DNA from: Blepharisma japonicum
Lineage: Eukaryota > Ciliophora > Heterotrichea > Heterotrichida > Blepharismidae
NCBI GenBank assembly: GCA_949751835.1
Contig: CATKHK010000037.1
Coordinates: 1-64,000, forward strand
Reading direction: 5' to 3'
DNA length: 64,000 nt
Shown piece after piece: positions 1-11,806 of the stretch. The notes beneath the pieces were generated by a model that searched no databases, had not been told where the DNA came from, and saw only the letters and a list, made by a program, of their open reading frames with translations. Both the position numbers and the translations under genes were made by a program. Positions within the stretch are counted from its first letter, which is position 1. Every line of letters begins with the position of its first letter.

Positions 1-514
1 TTAAATCGCTATTGGAAAAATCAGTTCTAATAAAAGAGTTATTTGATAAATCTGCGTAAGGAATTTTAATATTTTGCAAATTTTGATCATCGAAAGAAAA
101 TCCGATTTTATTCAAAATTGTTGCAGCGTTAGTTGAAGCGAAGATAATTTCTTCTGAGTCTCTAGAAAGGAGCATAATTTGATAAAATATTTGTTTATCG
201 TCTTCAGATGAGATCTCTTTAAAATGTCTTGTGATTCTTCATAGTTTTGAAAAATTCAATTTATTGAAATAAGAATATTTAATTGAATAAATATTTTTTA
301 AGTTTCTGATGCCATTGAGAATCTTTTCAGCTAAATAAGTCTCAAGAGCTGATTTTTTACAAAATTTTATTCTTCCTGGTTTTTCGTTAATATGTGTAAT
401 TGAAGGTAAAGCATTTCTTTCGCGTATAGAATTTTGCTTTATAAGAGTTTTAACTCTAAAGCCTGAGTGATTCTGGATTCATCTCTCTGAAGTTTGTCTA
501 TATTTTTCTTCCAT
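1..514 (-). CDS. Pentapeptide/WD40-type protein, 5' part only (copy Z)
   Basis: N-terminal part of the leftmost member of the tandem family; the gene runs off the left edge, so its WD40 part is not in the window. The start is placed at the ATG (minus strand) at 514 because every family member begins with the same M-E-(E/G)-KYRQTSER sequence there. It continues through a charged helical region with the conserved SALE-x-YL and D-IRNL motifs, then LLSRDSEEIIFAS, NAATILNKIGFSFDD and the beginning of pentapeptide repeats (IPYADLSNNSFIRTDFSNSD). UGA must be read as Trp for the frame to stay open (SERW and the conserved LWRITRHFKEI segment). No break is seen in the visible part. Probably cytosolic: no signal peptide or membrane segment is visible. 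Function unknown; the domain order suggests a scaffold or sensor protein. Confidence 0.75.
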
Positions 515-740
515 TTTGATTCTATAAATTATTTGCTTTATAAATTAGGCTAAATAAATGCATTTGACTTTAAGCTTTTGATTGGCACATAAGAAGTTAA
601 ATTCGCTAGTAATGATACAACTCTTGCAGTTAAATTTTATATATTTTTAAAATCCAAAAACTTATATATAGGAAATTAGAATTAAATAAGATAATTTGAG
701 ATAAAAATTGAACTTGCTTTTAATGTGTAATTTCTTTAAT

Positions 741-3222
741 TTAAATCTCGTCGTCTACATAAGAAACTTCAGAGAAGTTATTTTTTGAAAAAACAGTTGT
801 ATGTGATAAAATAGCCTTATTTAGGCTTAAATTGAACCCCAAATCTGTCTTGCTCCTTTTCTCAAAATTTTTAAAATCTTTTTCAACATTCCAAATCTGA
901 ATAACATTACCTTCTACATATGAGGCGATATATTTGCCACATTGAGAATAACAAATTTTTTTAATTTTTAGTTTCAAACCATCTGTTTTCGCAATTTTAA
1001 TCCCAGTGGCAGATTCTCATATTATAATATCATAAAAGCCTGCAGTTGCTAAATAATTCCCACATGGCGAAAAGCATGCAAAGTATTGATAAAACCTTTT
1101 TTGTCCATGCTCAGCTGGTTTATATAATCCAGTATTAATATTAAAGATAATTGCTCCATTTTGATTGTCTGAATCATGAAATAATGCCCATCTTCCGCAA
1201 GGAGAGCATATAATTTTGCTCATATAAAAATCGACCTTTATGTATTTACATTCATCACTTTTTGAATCCCATATTCCAATTCAATTTTTTATCTTAAAAA
1301 TTAAATATTCTCCTGTAAATTTATAGTAGGCTAAATAGTCACCATTGTATTTTATCCTATGAATTATTTTACCTGATTCAATGCTATAAATGAGGAATGA
1401 ATTTTGTTCAGATATTAAAGAAAACTGATATTTTTCGATAGACATTTGTATATCTTTACCTCTCTCAGAAATTTGCAATTTTTGCATCAGTTCTTGATCT
1501 TGCAAACTTCAGATTTCAATTATAGGTCCAAAATTTAAAATAAATATATCGTTAGAAAACGCCATAGATTTCGCATTTATTTGAGATATTTATAAATTTA
1601 CCTGCCCTCGTTTCAATATTTATTATTTTCAAAAGGTGAGGCAGAACAATAATTATATTGTTTTCTTTGAACAGCATATCAAGATTATCTCTTTGACTTT
1701 TTCGTTCTTCAATTGTATTAGAGAAGCTAGAAGAATTTAGGGCTTTTGCTTTGTGTTTCAGTCTTAGAAAGCCTAATTTGAATAGATTTTGTCACCCTCT
1801 ACAATACAAATTATCAACCTTATAATAGTATTTTATAAAACCTTGATTCTGAATATCAATTATAAAAATATCATCCTTCGCAAAAGTAGCTAAAGTCTTA
1901 TCATCTGATGAAATACATGCTATTAAATGCCTATTAGTATATAGATAACTGGCATCTCTTATTTTCCAAATAGGCTCATTTGATCCCATTTTTACTACTT
2001 CTAAGGATTGCTTATAAATTTTAATATAAGCATCGTTACCAATAAGGATTTCGTGTGCTATAATTTTTTTAGATTTGATTCCATAATCAATTGTCCAAAT
2101 TTTGAACATTTTGCTCATATCGTACTTTTTGGAATTTCTTTTTTCACAAAGTAGATATTTTTCATTGATATTTTCTATTTGATAGTATGATTGGCTCCTA
2201 GTCTTAACTTGACTCCTAGTCTTAATTTGGGTTAAAGGTCGGAATGTTAATAAAGATATAAATCTTATAAAATCTCGAACTCCATATGCGAGCATAGTAT
2301 TGCTAAATGCTGATCCAAAATAAGGTATTCTGTCTTCTAACTTTATAACTTTATGCCAGTTTTCACAGAAATTTCATATCAAAAGATCTTCTTTCATATA
2401 TAAAATATAAAGAAGCGATGAGCCTAATGAGAATTTTAAGTCGCTAATGTCGTTTTTATTATTAGCAAGCGGCAAATTTCACCCTTTAACTGACTGAGGA
2501 ACATAAAATATGCTTACAAAGCATCCTTCCTCTAATTGCACCGTTGTATCAAGTCATGCAATATATTTTCCACACTTAGAAATAATAAGTTTTTCTACAA
2601 TTCTTCTATCTTTCGGCTCAAAAATTGCTTTTCAGAGCTTTGATTCACTCATTTTACAGTTAGAAAAATTAGATAAAGCAACAAATGATGAGGTAAAGTC
2701 CACATATCTTAAATCGCTATTAGAAAAATCAGTTCTAATAAAAGAGTTATTTGATAAATCTGCGTAAGGAATTTTAATATTTTGCAAATTTTGATCATCG
2801 AAAGAAAATCCGATTTTATTCAATATTGTTGCAGCGTTAGTTGAAGCGATATTAATTTCTTCTAAGTCTCTAGAAAGAAGCATAATTTGATAAAATATTT
2901 GTTTATCGTCTTCATTTGAGATCTCTTTAAAATGTCTTGTGATTCTTCATAGATTAGAAAAGTAAAATTTGTTAAAATAGGAATATTTAATTGAATAAAT
3001 ATCTTTTAAATTTCTGATATCATTGAGAATCTTTTCAGCTAAATAAATCTCAAGAGCTGATTTTTTACCAAATTTTATTCTTCCTGGGGTTTCTTTAATA
3101 TGGGTAATTGAAGGAAAAGCTTTTCTTTCGCGTATAGAATTTTGCTTTATAAGAGTTTTAACTCTAAAGCCTGAAAGATTCTGAATTCATCTCTCTGAAG
3201 TTTGTCTATATTTTTCTTCCAT
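741..3222 (-). pseudogene. Pentapeptide/WD40-type protein, frameshifted (copy A)
   Basis: Full-length homologue of the intact neighbour (3775-6333), from the conserved MEEKYRQTSER start to the same VDDEI-TAA end. Order: helical N-terminus, pentapeptide block (about 2632-2760), then the propeller-like part with motifs such as CSPCGRWALF, FSPCGNYLATAG and YSQCGKYIAS. Many in-frame TGA codons sit where family members keep Trp. Relative to both other copies there is one extra base in the stretch at about 1561-1575 (the intact copy reads catggattcgc, this one catagatttcgc). The frame of 1792-3222 therefore does not match that of 741-1505, and no 15/16-nt GT...AG intron explains the change. Either a young pseudogene or a sequencing/assembly error; everything else reads as a functional gene. 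Confidence 0.75.
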
Positions 3223-3774
3223 TTTGATTCTATAAATTATTTGCTTTATAAATTAGACTAAATAAATGCATTTGGCTTTAAGCTTTCGATTGACACATAA
3301 GAAGTTAAATTCGCAAATAATAATACAACTCTTGCAGTTAAATTTTATATATATTTAAAGAGGTTAAAATATCGAGAATATTGTTATTTTACCGATATTA
3401 TTTTTCAATTTAAAGGGCAGTCAAAACAAAAATATCTAAAAGAAGAGCAAATGAATGCTGAAGAGCTAATTTTTTTAAGATTTGTCAGCAGCCCGTGCTT
3501 TTTAATCCATCTAAAAGTGAAGCATTAAAAATTATGAATTAAAATAGAAGTATTATTTACGAATCCAAAATATTTTATATTTTAAATGCGTTTGGTACTT
3601 AAATCCAGAAAAAAGATAAAATTCAAACTATTTTTTGTTATTGAAATGCAAGTAAAAGAAAAGATAATAAAGAAAAATTCAAAAATAGGATTATCTATAT
3701 ATAGAGGAAATGAGATTTAATTAGAAAACTTGAGATAAAAACTGAACTTGCTTTTAGTGTGTAATTTCTTTAAT
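3223..3774. other. Spacer between tandem copies A and B
   Basis: About 550 bases, AT-rich, between the start of one family copy and the end of the next. The first 130 bases after the start codon are conserved among the copies (promoter/5' flank, including the ctataaattatttgctttataaatta segment of which parts recur at 521, 3229, 6341 and 9111). The middle has no counterpart at the other spacers, and no open frame or RNA gene is recognisable there. Confidence 0.5.
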
Positions 3775-6333
3775 TTAAATCTCATCGTCTACATAAGAAA
3801 CTTCAGAAAAGTTATTTTTTGAAAAAACAGTTGTATGTGATAAAATAGCCTTATTTAGGCTTAAATTAAACTCCAAATCTGTCTTGCTCCTTTTCTCATA
3901 ATTTTTAAAATCTTTTTCAACATTTCAAATCGGAATAACATTACCTTCTACATATGAGGCGATATATTTGCCACATTGAGAATAACAAATTTTTTCAATT
4001 TTTAGTTTCAAACCCTCAGTTTTCGCAATTTTAATCCCAGTGGCAGATTCTCATATTATAATATCATAAAAGCCTGCAGTTGCTAAATAATTCCCACATG
4101 GCGAAAAGCATGCAAAGTATTGATAAAACCTTTTTTTCCCATGCTCAGCTGGTTTATATAATCCAGTATTAATATTAAAGATAATTGCTCCATTTTGATT
4201 TGCTGAATCATGAAGTAATGCTCATCTTCCACAAGGAGAGAATATAACTTTGGGCACATAAAAATCGACCTTTATGTATTTACATTCATCAGTTTTTGAA
4301 TCCCATACTCCAATTCAATTATTTGTCTTAAAAATTAAATATTCTCCTGTAAATTTATAGCAGGCTATATAGCCACCATTGTATTTTATCCTATGAATTA
4401 TTTTACCTGATTCAATGCTATAAATGAGGAATGAATTTTGTTCAGATATTAAAGAAAACTGATATTTTTCGATAGACATTTTCATATCTTTACCTCTCTC
4501 AGAGATTTGCAATTTTTGCACCAGTTCTTGATCTTGCAAACTTCAGATTTCAATTATAGGTCCAAAATTTAAAATAAATATATCGTTAGAAAACGCCATG
4601 GATTCGCATTTATTTGAGATATTTATAAACTTGACTGCCCTCGTTTCAATATTTATCATTTCCAAAAGGCTAGGCAAAGCAATAATTATATTGTTTTCTT
4701 TAAACAGCATATCAAGATTATCTGTTTCACTTTTTCATTCTTCAATTGTATTAGAGAAGCTAGAAGAACTTAAGGCTTTTGCTTTGTGTTTCAATCTTAA
4801 AAAGCCTAATTTGAATAGATTTAGTCACCCTCTACAATACAAATTATCAACATTATAATAGTATTTTATAAAACCTTGATTCTGAATATCAATTATAGAT
4901 ATTCCACCCTCAGTAGAATTAGCTAAAAATTTATCATCTGATGAAATACATGATACTGTATACTTATATAAATAATTTGCATCTCTTATTTTCCAAATAG
5001 GATCATTTGATCCCATTTTTACTACTTCTAAGGTATGATCATAAGTTTTAATATAAGCATCGTTACCAAAACAAATATCGTCTGCTATAATTATTTTAGA
5101 TTTGCTTCCATCGATTGTCCAAATTTTGTACATTCTGCAATCACCGTACTTTTCGGAATTTCTTTTTTGGCAAAGTAGATATTTTTCATTGATATTTTTT
5201 ATTTGATAGTATGATTGACTCTCAGAATAAGAGGGAATTTGGCTCCTTAAGGAGTAATAACCATACATATTATTATAGTATGATTGACTCCCAGTCTTCA
5301 CTTGGCTCGCAGTCTTAACTTGACACCTAGCCTTAACTTGAGTTAAAGGTTGGAATGTTAGTAAAGATATAAATCTTATAATATCTGGAACTGCATATGC
5401 GAGCATAGTATTGCTGAATGCTGATCCTGAATAAAGTATTTTGTCTTCTAACTTTATAACTTTATGCCAGTTTTCACAGAAATTTCATATCAAAAAATCT
5501 TCAAACATATATAAAATATAAAGAAGCGATGAGTCTAATGAGAATTTTAAGTCGCTAATATCACATTTACTATTAGAAAGCGGCAAATTCCATTTTTTAA
5601 CTAACTGAGGAACATAAAATATGCTTACAAAGCATCCTTCCTCTAATTGCGTCATTGGGTCAAGTCATGCAATATATTTTCCACACTTAGAAATAGTAAG
5701 TTTTTCTACAAGTCTTCTATCTTTCGGCTCAAAAATTGCTTTTCACAGCTTTGATTCACTCATTTTACAGTTAGAAAAATTAGATAAAGCAACAAATGAT
5801 GAGGTAAAATCTACATATCTTAAATCGCTATTAGAAAAATCAGTTCTAATAAAAGAGTTATTTGATAAATCTGCGTAAGGAATTTTAATATTTTGCAAAT
5901 TTTGATCATCGAAAGAAAATCCGATTTTATTCAATATTGTTGCAGCATTGCTTGAAGCGAAGATAATTTCTTCTGAGTCTCTAGAAAGAAGCATAATTTG
6001 ATAAAATATTTGTTTATCGTCTTCAGATGAGATCTCTTTAAAATGTCTTGTGATTCTTCATAGATTAGAAAAATACAATTTATTGAAATAGGAATATTTA
6101 ATTGAATAAATATCTTTTAAATTTCTGATATCATTGAGAATCTTTTCAGCTAAATAAATCTCAAGAGCTGATTTTTTACAAAATTTTATTCTTCCTGGTT
6201 TTTCTTTAATATGTGTAATTGAAGGAAAAGCTTTTATTTCACACATAGAATTCTTCTTTATAAGAGTTCCAATTCCAAAACCTAAAAGATTCTGGATTCG
6301 TCTTTCTGAAGTTTGTCTATATTTTTCTTCCAT
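3775..6333 (-). CDS. Pentapeptide-repeat/WD40-like protein, intact (copy B)
   Basis: An uninterrupted 853-codon frame (852 aa) with UGA read as Trp; stop TAA. Residues 1-110 are a charged, probably helical region without signal peptide. Around 125-145 lies NAATILNKIGFSFDD followed by NLQNIKIPYADLSNNSFI and further pentapeptide (A/S-D/N-L/F-x-x) repeats to about 197. The rest is WD40-like, with repeated (F/Y)S-x-CG-x-(Y/W)-(I/L)A motifs and Trp at strand ends, several encoded by TGA (e.g. IIIWES, IWNVEKD). The join of an 'A-T-xLN-x-G-F-F-xx-DL' segment to pentapeptides and WD40 repeats resembles the C-terminal half of NACHT-pentapeptide-WD40 (STAND) proteins, but no NTPase P-loop is present. 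A linker near residues 330-360 contains short KTxSQ repeats that vary in number between copies. Role unknown; protein-interaction scaffold is the safest inference. Confidence 0.85.
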
Positions 6334-6607
6334 TTTGATTCTATAAATTATTACTTTATAAATTATACTCAATAAATGCATTTGACTTTGAGCTTTCGAT
6401 TAACACATAAGAAGGTAAATTCGCAATAATGATACCTCTCTTGCAGTTAAATTTTATATATTTTTACAATCCAAAAATCTTAATAAAAAACACAAAATAT
6501 TTTATTAAACTATTATGCTTACTATTTACTAATTAAATGAAAACTATTTATAAGGAAGGCTTAAATGAATAAACTTTTAAAATTTGAGATGAAATTGAAT
6601 ATTTAGT

Positions 6608-9107
6608 TTAAACCTCATCAACATAAGAAACTTCAGAAAAGTTATTTCCTGAAAAAATTGTTGTATTTGATAAAATAATCCTATCCAGACTTAAAATAAT
6701 ATCTAGATCTATTTTTCTTCTTTTCTCAACCTTATTAAAAGCTTCTTCAATATTTCAAATTGCAATTAGATCTCCTTCTGCACATGTGGCAATATATTTT
6801 CCACATTGAGAAAAAGAAAATGCTGTAATTTTCAATTTCAAATTTTCAGTTATTGCAATTTTAATCCCAGTTGCAGACTCTCATATAGTATGCAATCCCA
6901 ACTGAATTTTTTACCAAAATATTTATATATAAATGCAATATCTTAATAATTTATTTATTGAAAACATTTAACTTCAAAATAGCCTATAGTTGCTAAATAA
7001 TTCCCACATTGCGAAAAGCGTGCAAAATCTTCATTAAGTCCCCTTTTTCAATGGGAAACCACTTTATATAATTTAGTTTCAATATTAAAAATAATAACAT
7101 CATTTATTATAATATTGTGAAATGCTGCTCATCTTCCACAAGGAGAACATATGATATTTTGATTATAAAAATCAGTCTTTATGTATTCACATTGATCAGT
7201 TTTTGAATCTCATATTCCAGTTGAATCATTTGTGCAAAAAATTAAATATTCCCCTGTAAATCTATAGCAGATTATATCGTCATCATCGTTGTATTTTATC
7301 CTATGAATTATTCTTCTTAATTCAATGCTGTAAATGAGGAATGATTTTTGGTCAGATATTAAAGAAAACTGATCTTTTTTGAGAGACATTTGGATATCTC
7401 GACCTTGTTCAGAGATGTAAAACTTTTTTACCAGTTTTTGAGTTTGTAAATTTCAGACTTCAATCATATTTTGACAATAAAAATGCATATGTCGTCAGAA
7501 AGTGACATAGATTTGTCTTTATTTGGAATATCTATATATTTGACTGCTTTTGTTTCAATATTTATCAGTTTCACGATGCCTGATAAAAAAGCGATTATTG
7601 TGTTTTCTTTAAATATTATTTCAAAAATATTAGTTTCGTGTTTAATTGCTTCAATCATATTAGAGAAATTAGAAGAATTCAAAACTTTTGCTTGCTGTTT
7701 CAGTCCCAAAAAGCCTAATTTGAATAGATCTAGTCACCCATTATAATAATATAAATTATCATTTATGTAGTGATTTTTCATAAAAGTTTGATTCTGAATA
7801 TCAATTATAGATATTTCATCACCATCGAAAGAAACTAAAACTCTATTATCTGATGAAATATATGAATAATTGGCGTCTCTTATTGTTCAGATAGTCTCAT
7901 TTGATTGAATTTTTACTATTTCTAGTTCACCTTTACAAAATTTTATATAAATATCATTACCAAAAATAATTCTATCTGCAGTAATTTTTTTAGATTTGAT
8001 TGCACTATCAACAGCCCAAATTTTGTATTTTCTGGTATATCTTTTTTGGACAAGTAGATATTTTTCGTTGAGATTTTTTATATGATAGCCTGATTGACTT
8101 TCAGCTTTTACTTGAGTTAAAGTTTGAAATGTTAATAAAGATATAATTCTTATAAAATCTGGGACTGAATATGCTAATATAGTATCGCTTAATGCTGATC
8201 CTAAAGTAGGTATTTTGCCTTCTAACTTTATAATTTTATGTCAATTTTCACAGAAATTTCATATCAAAAGATCTTCTTTTACATATAAAATATAAAGAAT
8301 TGATGAATCTGGTGAAAATTTTAAGTCACTAATGTCGTTTTTATAATTAGAAAGTGGCAAAACTCATTTTTTAACTAGCTGAGGAGCTTGCAATATGTTT
8401 ACAAAGCATTGTTCCTTTGATCGCTTCATTGAATTAAGCCATGCAATATATTTTCCACACTTAGAAGTAGTAATTTTTTCAATAAATTCTTGATCTTTCT
8501 GCTCAAATATTACTTTTGCCAGCTTTGGTTCGCTCATTTTACAGTTAGAAAAATTAGATATAGCAACAAATGATGAGGTAAAATCCACATATCTTAAATC
8601 GCTATTGGAAAAATCAGTTCTAATAAAAGAGTTATTTGATAAATCTGCGTAAGGAATTTTAATATTTTGCAAATTTTGATCATCGAAAGAAAATCCGATT
8701 TTATTCAAAATTGTTGCAGCATTGCTTGAAGCGAAGATAATTTCTTCTGAGTCTCTAGAAAGAAGCATAATTTTATACAAAATCTGTTTATCGTCTTCAG
8801 ATGAGATCTCTTTAAAATGTCTTGTGATTCTTCATAGATTAGAAAAGTACAATTTATTGAAATAGGAATATTTAATTGAATAAATATTTTTTAAGTTTCT
8901 GATATCATTGAGAAACTTTTCAACTAAATAAGTCTCAAGAGCAGATGTATTACCAAATTTAATTATTTTTGGTTTTTCTTTAATATGTATAATTGAAGGA
9001 AAAGCTTTTCTTTCACACATAGAATTCTTCTTTATAAGAGTTCCAATTCCAAAACCTAAAAGATTCTGGATTCGTCTTTCTGAAGTTTGCCTATATTTTC
9101 CTTCCAT
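6608..9107 (-). pseudogene. Pentapeptide/WD40-type protein with inserted AT-rich block (copy C)
   Basis: Third copy. Start MEGKYRQTSERRIQN at 9107; end VDEV-TAA at 6608-6610. The N-terminal and pentapeptide part (8364-9107) is almost identical to copies A and B, while the propeller part is much more diverged. Inside the C-terminal part, between the conserved ATIGYF and the (I/L)WES segment, about 80 bases of AT-rich sequence (about 6888-6975) are present that A and B lack. They contain stops in all readings and shift the frame, so the two ends of the gene are not in the same frame. If the block is removed from the somatic genome or transcript, the gene could be functional; otherwise it is a pseudogene. 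No 15/16-nt intron accounts for it. Confidence 0.65.
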
Positions 9108-9261
9108 TATAATTATAAATTATGTGCTTCATAACATTAGACTAGGATAAATGCATTTTCCTTAGGAGCTAAAATTATACAAGAAAAACCTAATTATAAG
9201 GAAAGTATGTATTAAATAAGAAAACTTAAAAATTGAACTTCTTTAAGTATTTCATTTTTTA

Positions 9262-10262
9262 ATTTAAATCTAATTTTCTATATAAGAAAGTTCAGAAAGG
9301 TTATTTCCTGAATAAATAGCTGAATTTGATAAAATAACCCTATCCAGACTTAAAATAATAATCTTTTTCTCAAACTTTTTAAACCTTCTTCAACATTCCA
9401 AATTACAATTAGATTATTCGCTACACGTGAGGCCATATATCTTCTACATTAAGAATAGCAAAATTATTTAATTTTCAATTTCAACTGCTCAGTTTTTGCA
9501 ATTTGAATCCCAGTTGTAGACTCTCATTTTGTATGCAATCCAAATTAAATTTATGACAAAATTATTTAAATATAGCATGATATTTTAATGATTTATTTAT
9601 TGAAAAGCATTAATTTCGTAATCTTTTGCAGTTGCTTTATAATTTCCTTATGGAGAAAAGTATTTGAAATTGCAATATATACCATTAGAAACCACTTTAG
9701 ATAATTTAATTTCAATATTAAAGATAATAGCCCTACCTTTAGTGCAATTTAAAGATAGCATCAAGCAAGTTAAATCAGATGATTGCATGAGCATAAGTTT
9801 TGTGAATAATTTTAATTAAGCTAGTTTACTTCATCGAAAAAGAGGCAAACTGTGATTTTCGTTCAATAAAAGCTGTGACTTACCAAATATATACATCTAG
9901 TAGGACTATTCAAGTTAAATATGCATATTTGAAATATCTATATATTTGAATACCTTTGTTTCAATATTTATCATTTTAATGACATCTCATAAAAAGCGAA
10001 TATAGCGTTTTCTTTAAATATTATTTCAAAAATATTAGTTTTGTCTTTACTTGCTTCAACTATATTAGTGAGGTTAGGAGAATTTAATACTTTTGCTTGC
10101 TGTTTAAATCCAAAAAGCCTAGCTTGAACAGATCTGCTTGCCCATTATAATAATATGGATTATCAGTTATGCAGGAATTTTTCATAAAAGTTTGATTCTC
10201 TATCAATTATAGATATTCCTTCACTGAAAGAAACTAAAGCTTTATCATCTGAAGAAATATAT
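9262..10262 (-). pseudogene. Decayed 3' remnant of the pentapeptide/WD40 family (copy D)
   Basis: Recognisable only by alignment to copy C: the C-terminal end (…SYIEN-type terminus at about 9262), the AATTACAAT…CACATTG-like WD40 strand region, the same AT-rich inserted block followed by tgcaatcc (about 9530-9620), and matches up to about 10262 (gatattccttcactgaaaga). Many indels and lost segments; the N-terminal half and pentapeptide block are absent. It is clearly dead and closes the array on its right side. Confidence 0.65.
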
Positions 10263-11064
10263 ACTATTTTAAATAGTTAATAATTATTTAATTAATTATT
10301 TCTTTAATTCTATAAATTTTTTATTTAATTCTACAGAAAGCATGTCATTGACTCCTTATAAAGAATATGATTTTATTTTATAAATTTGATTTTTGACATA
10401 ATAGATTAGTTTAAAATATGAATAATCACCCCCTAGTAATTCTTATTTTCTAGATAGGATCTTTTGATTGATATCTTAGTCAACTAAATTCTATCTACTC
10501 CTACTTAAATATGCTCAATTAAAAAATTTATAAATTTGCCTAAGTATTGACATAAATAAAAGCATCTAAAAGCCAAAAATTAATAAAAGAGATGAAGATT
10601 AATTTTTTTACAATTTTGAATAAATAATTGTTTAAATTCATCAGGCAGAAAGGTGATGACTTTTATTACAAATATAAATTCAAACTATAATATAAGCGAA
10701 TAATTAAAATTTTGTATTTAGCTCGATAGTTTTAACTTAGGCCAAATAAATGGAGAAAAATGGCTAATAAAAAAGGAATTTTAAAAAAATATAAAAAGTG
10801 CCGATGTGATAAAATAGATAAAATAGCGAAATTTGAAAACTAGAATTGTGTTCATGAAACTTTCTTTTGTCTAAACACCTAAAAAACAAAAATATTTGCA
10901 ACTTAAAAATTGAAGGAAAAATTATCACTTTATATTTAAATTTCAAGCGAAGATCTGCAGATAAGATAATGTAAATGAAAGAATCAGAGACTAGTGTTAA
11001 AATCGAATTTATAAAGGCTTTGAAAGATCAAGTAAGCTAAATTTCTAATTTTTCGGAATATAAA
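10263..11064. other. AT-rich spacer, no gene seen
   Basis: About 800 bases of low-complexity AT-rich DNA between the decayed WD40 remnant and the upstream module of the first giant surface-protein gene. The longest open frame (10764-10946, minus) has a Phe/Leu/Lys-only composition and no homologue in the window, so it is not annotated. Confidence 0.5.
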
Positions 11065-11631
11065 ATGCTTAAGACATTGTATTTTTATTTAACTATATTC
11101 TGTTTATCAGTTAATAATCATTAAAAAGCCTTCCCTTAAGCTCATGAAAGCATTTTCAGCTTGATTCTAAGCTAAATGCTGTCATATTTCTTCCATATTT
11201 CTTCAACTTTCATATCGATCAAAAGACCTAAAAGTTGAATTTATTCGCCTCAGTCCTTTCATAGTAATAGTAAGCTCATTTTCATTTCTGATCACAAATT
11301 TAAGCTTATCTCTTCATCCTTTCAATGGGATTCAAAAGTTTTCTAGTAAAAGTAAGTCCTCATGATTTTGAGCCAAAAACCTGACTTTCGATTGTGAAGT
11401 ATTATCTGTCAGTTCCAATTCCAATTTAAACCATCAGCTGTTTCAATCAATAGCTTCTTTATTCCCTTTTCTTATCTCTTGGATTCTTCTTAAATCAGAA
11501 TTTACAAAATTTTACCCTTATTCAGGGCATAAAACTTATAAAATTTTTCCTTATTTCGATTTTTGTTCAACTTTTTCCTAATATCTTATGTAAAACACAT
11601 TCCCATACCTTTCATCCTCTTTCCAGGAGCA

Positions 11632-11698
11632 GGAGCTTAAGTTTTGCCTCCGGCATCTTTATAATTATAGACTTGCTCAGAAAAAGTCCTTATATATA
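11632..11698 (+). promoter_or_regulatory. Conserved upstream block of giant surface gene 1
   Basis: A roughly 65-base block starting about 175 bases before the ATG, containing ttttgcctccggcatctt followed by the palindrome tataattata and agactt, then tatata. It is nearly identical at 26474-26540 and 40808-40868, better conserved than the sequence on either side. A second conserved stretch, tttttgtaacgcacttaagc, lies about 40 bases before the ATG (11763-11790). Probably promoter/5'UTR elements shared by the family; a short RNA gene cannot be excluded. Confidence 0.6.
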
Positions 11699-11806
11699 TT
11701 GAAAAGTGAAAAAGGTCCCATACGCGCAAAAAAAAAAATCGTTAAAATTTTTTCCATCTAAATTTTTGTAACGCACTTAAGCGAATTTGAATTTCTAAGC
11801 TCAAAA

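Larger units (their letters stand above)
1..10262 (-). repeat. Tandem gene array: five pentapeptide/WD40 copies
   Basis: Head-to-tail array on the minus strand with a unit of roughly 2.5-3.1 kb: partial copy (1-514), frameshifted copy (741-3222), intact copy (3775-6333), inserted copy (6608-9107), remnant (9262-10262). Degeneration increases from left to right. The N-terminal/pentapeptide coding part is nearly identical in the first four, while the WD40 part of copy C is clearly diverged, which points to local gene conversion. Confidence 0.8.

Noticed and set aside
741-9107. Many short separate minus-strand genes under the standard code
   Set aside because: Neighbouring frames are in phase, separated only by TGA, and match one continuous paralogue; they are parts of single long genes read with UGA as Trp.
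10764-10946. Phe-rich 60-codon minus-strand frame
   Set aside because: Low-complexity AT-rich translation, no support.
11632-11698. tRNA-like reading of the conserved upstream block
   Set aside because: The GCCTCCGGC segment does not fold into an acceptor/anticodon arrangement; it is better described as a conserved promoter-region element.
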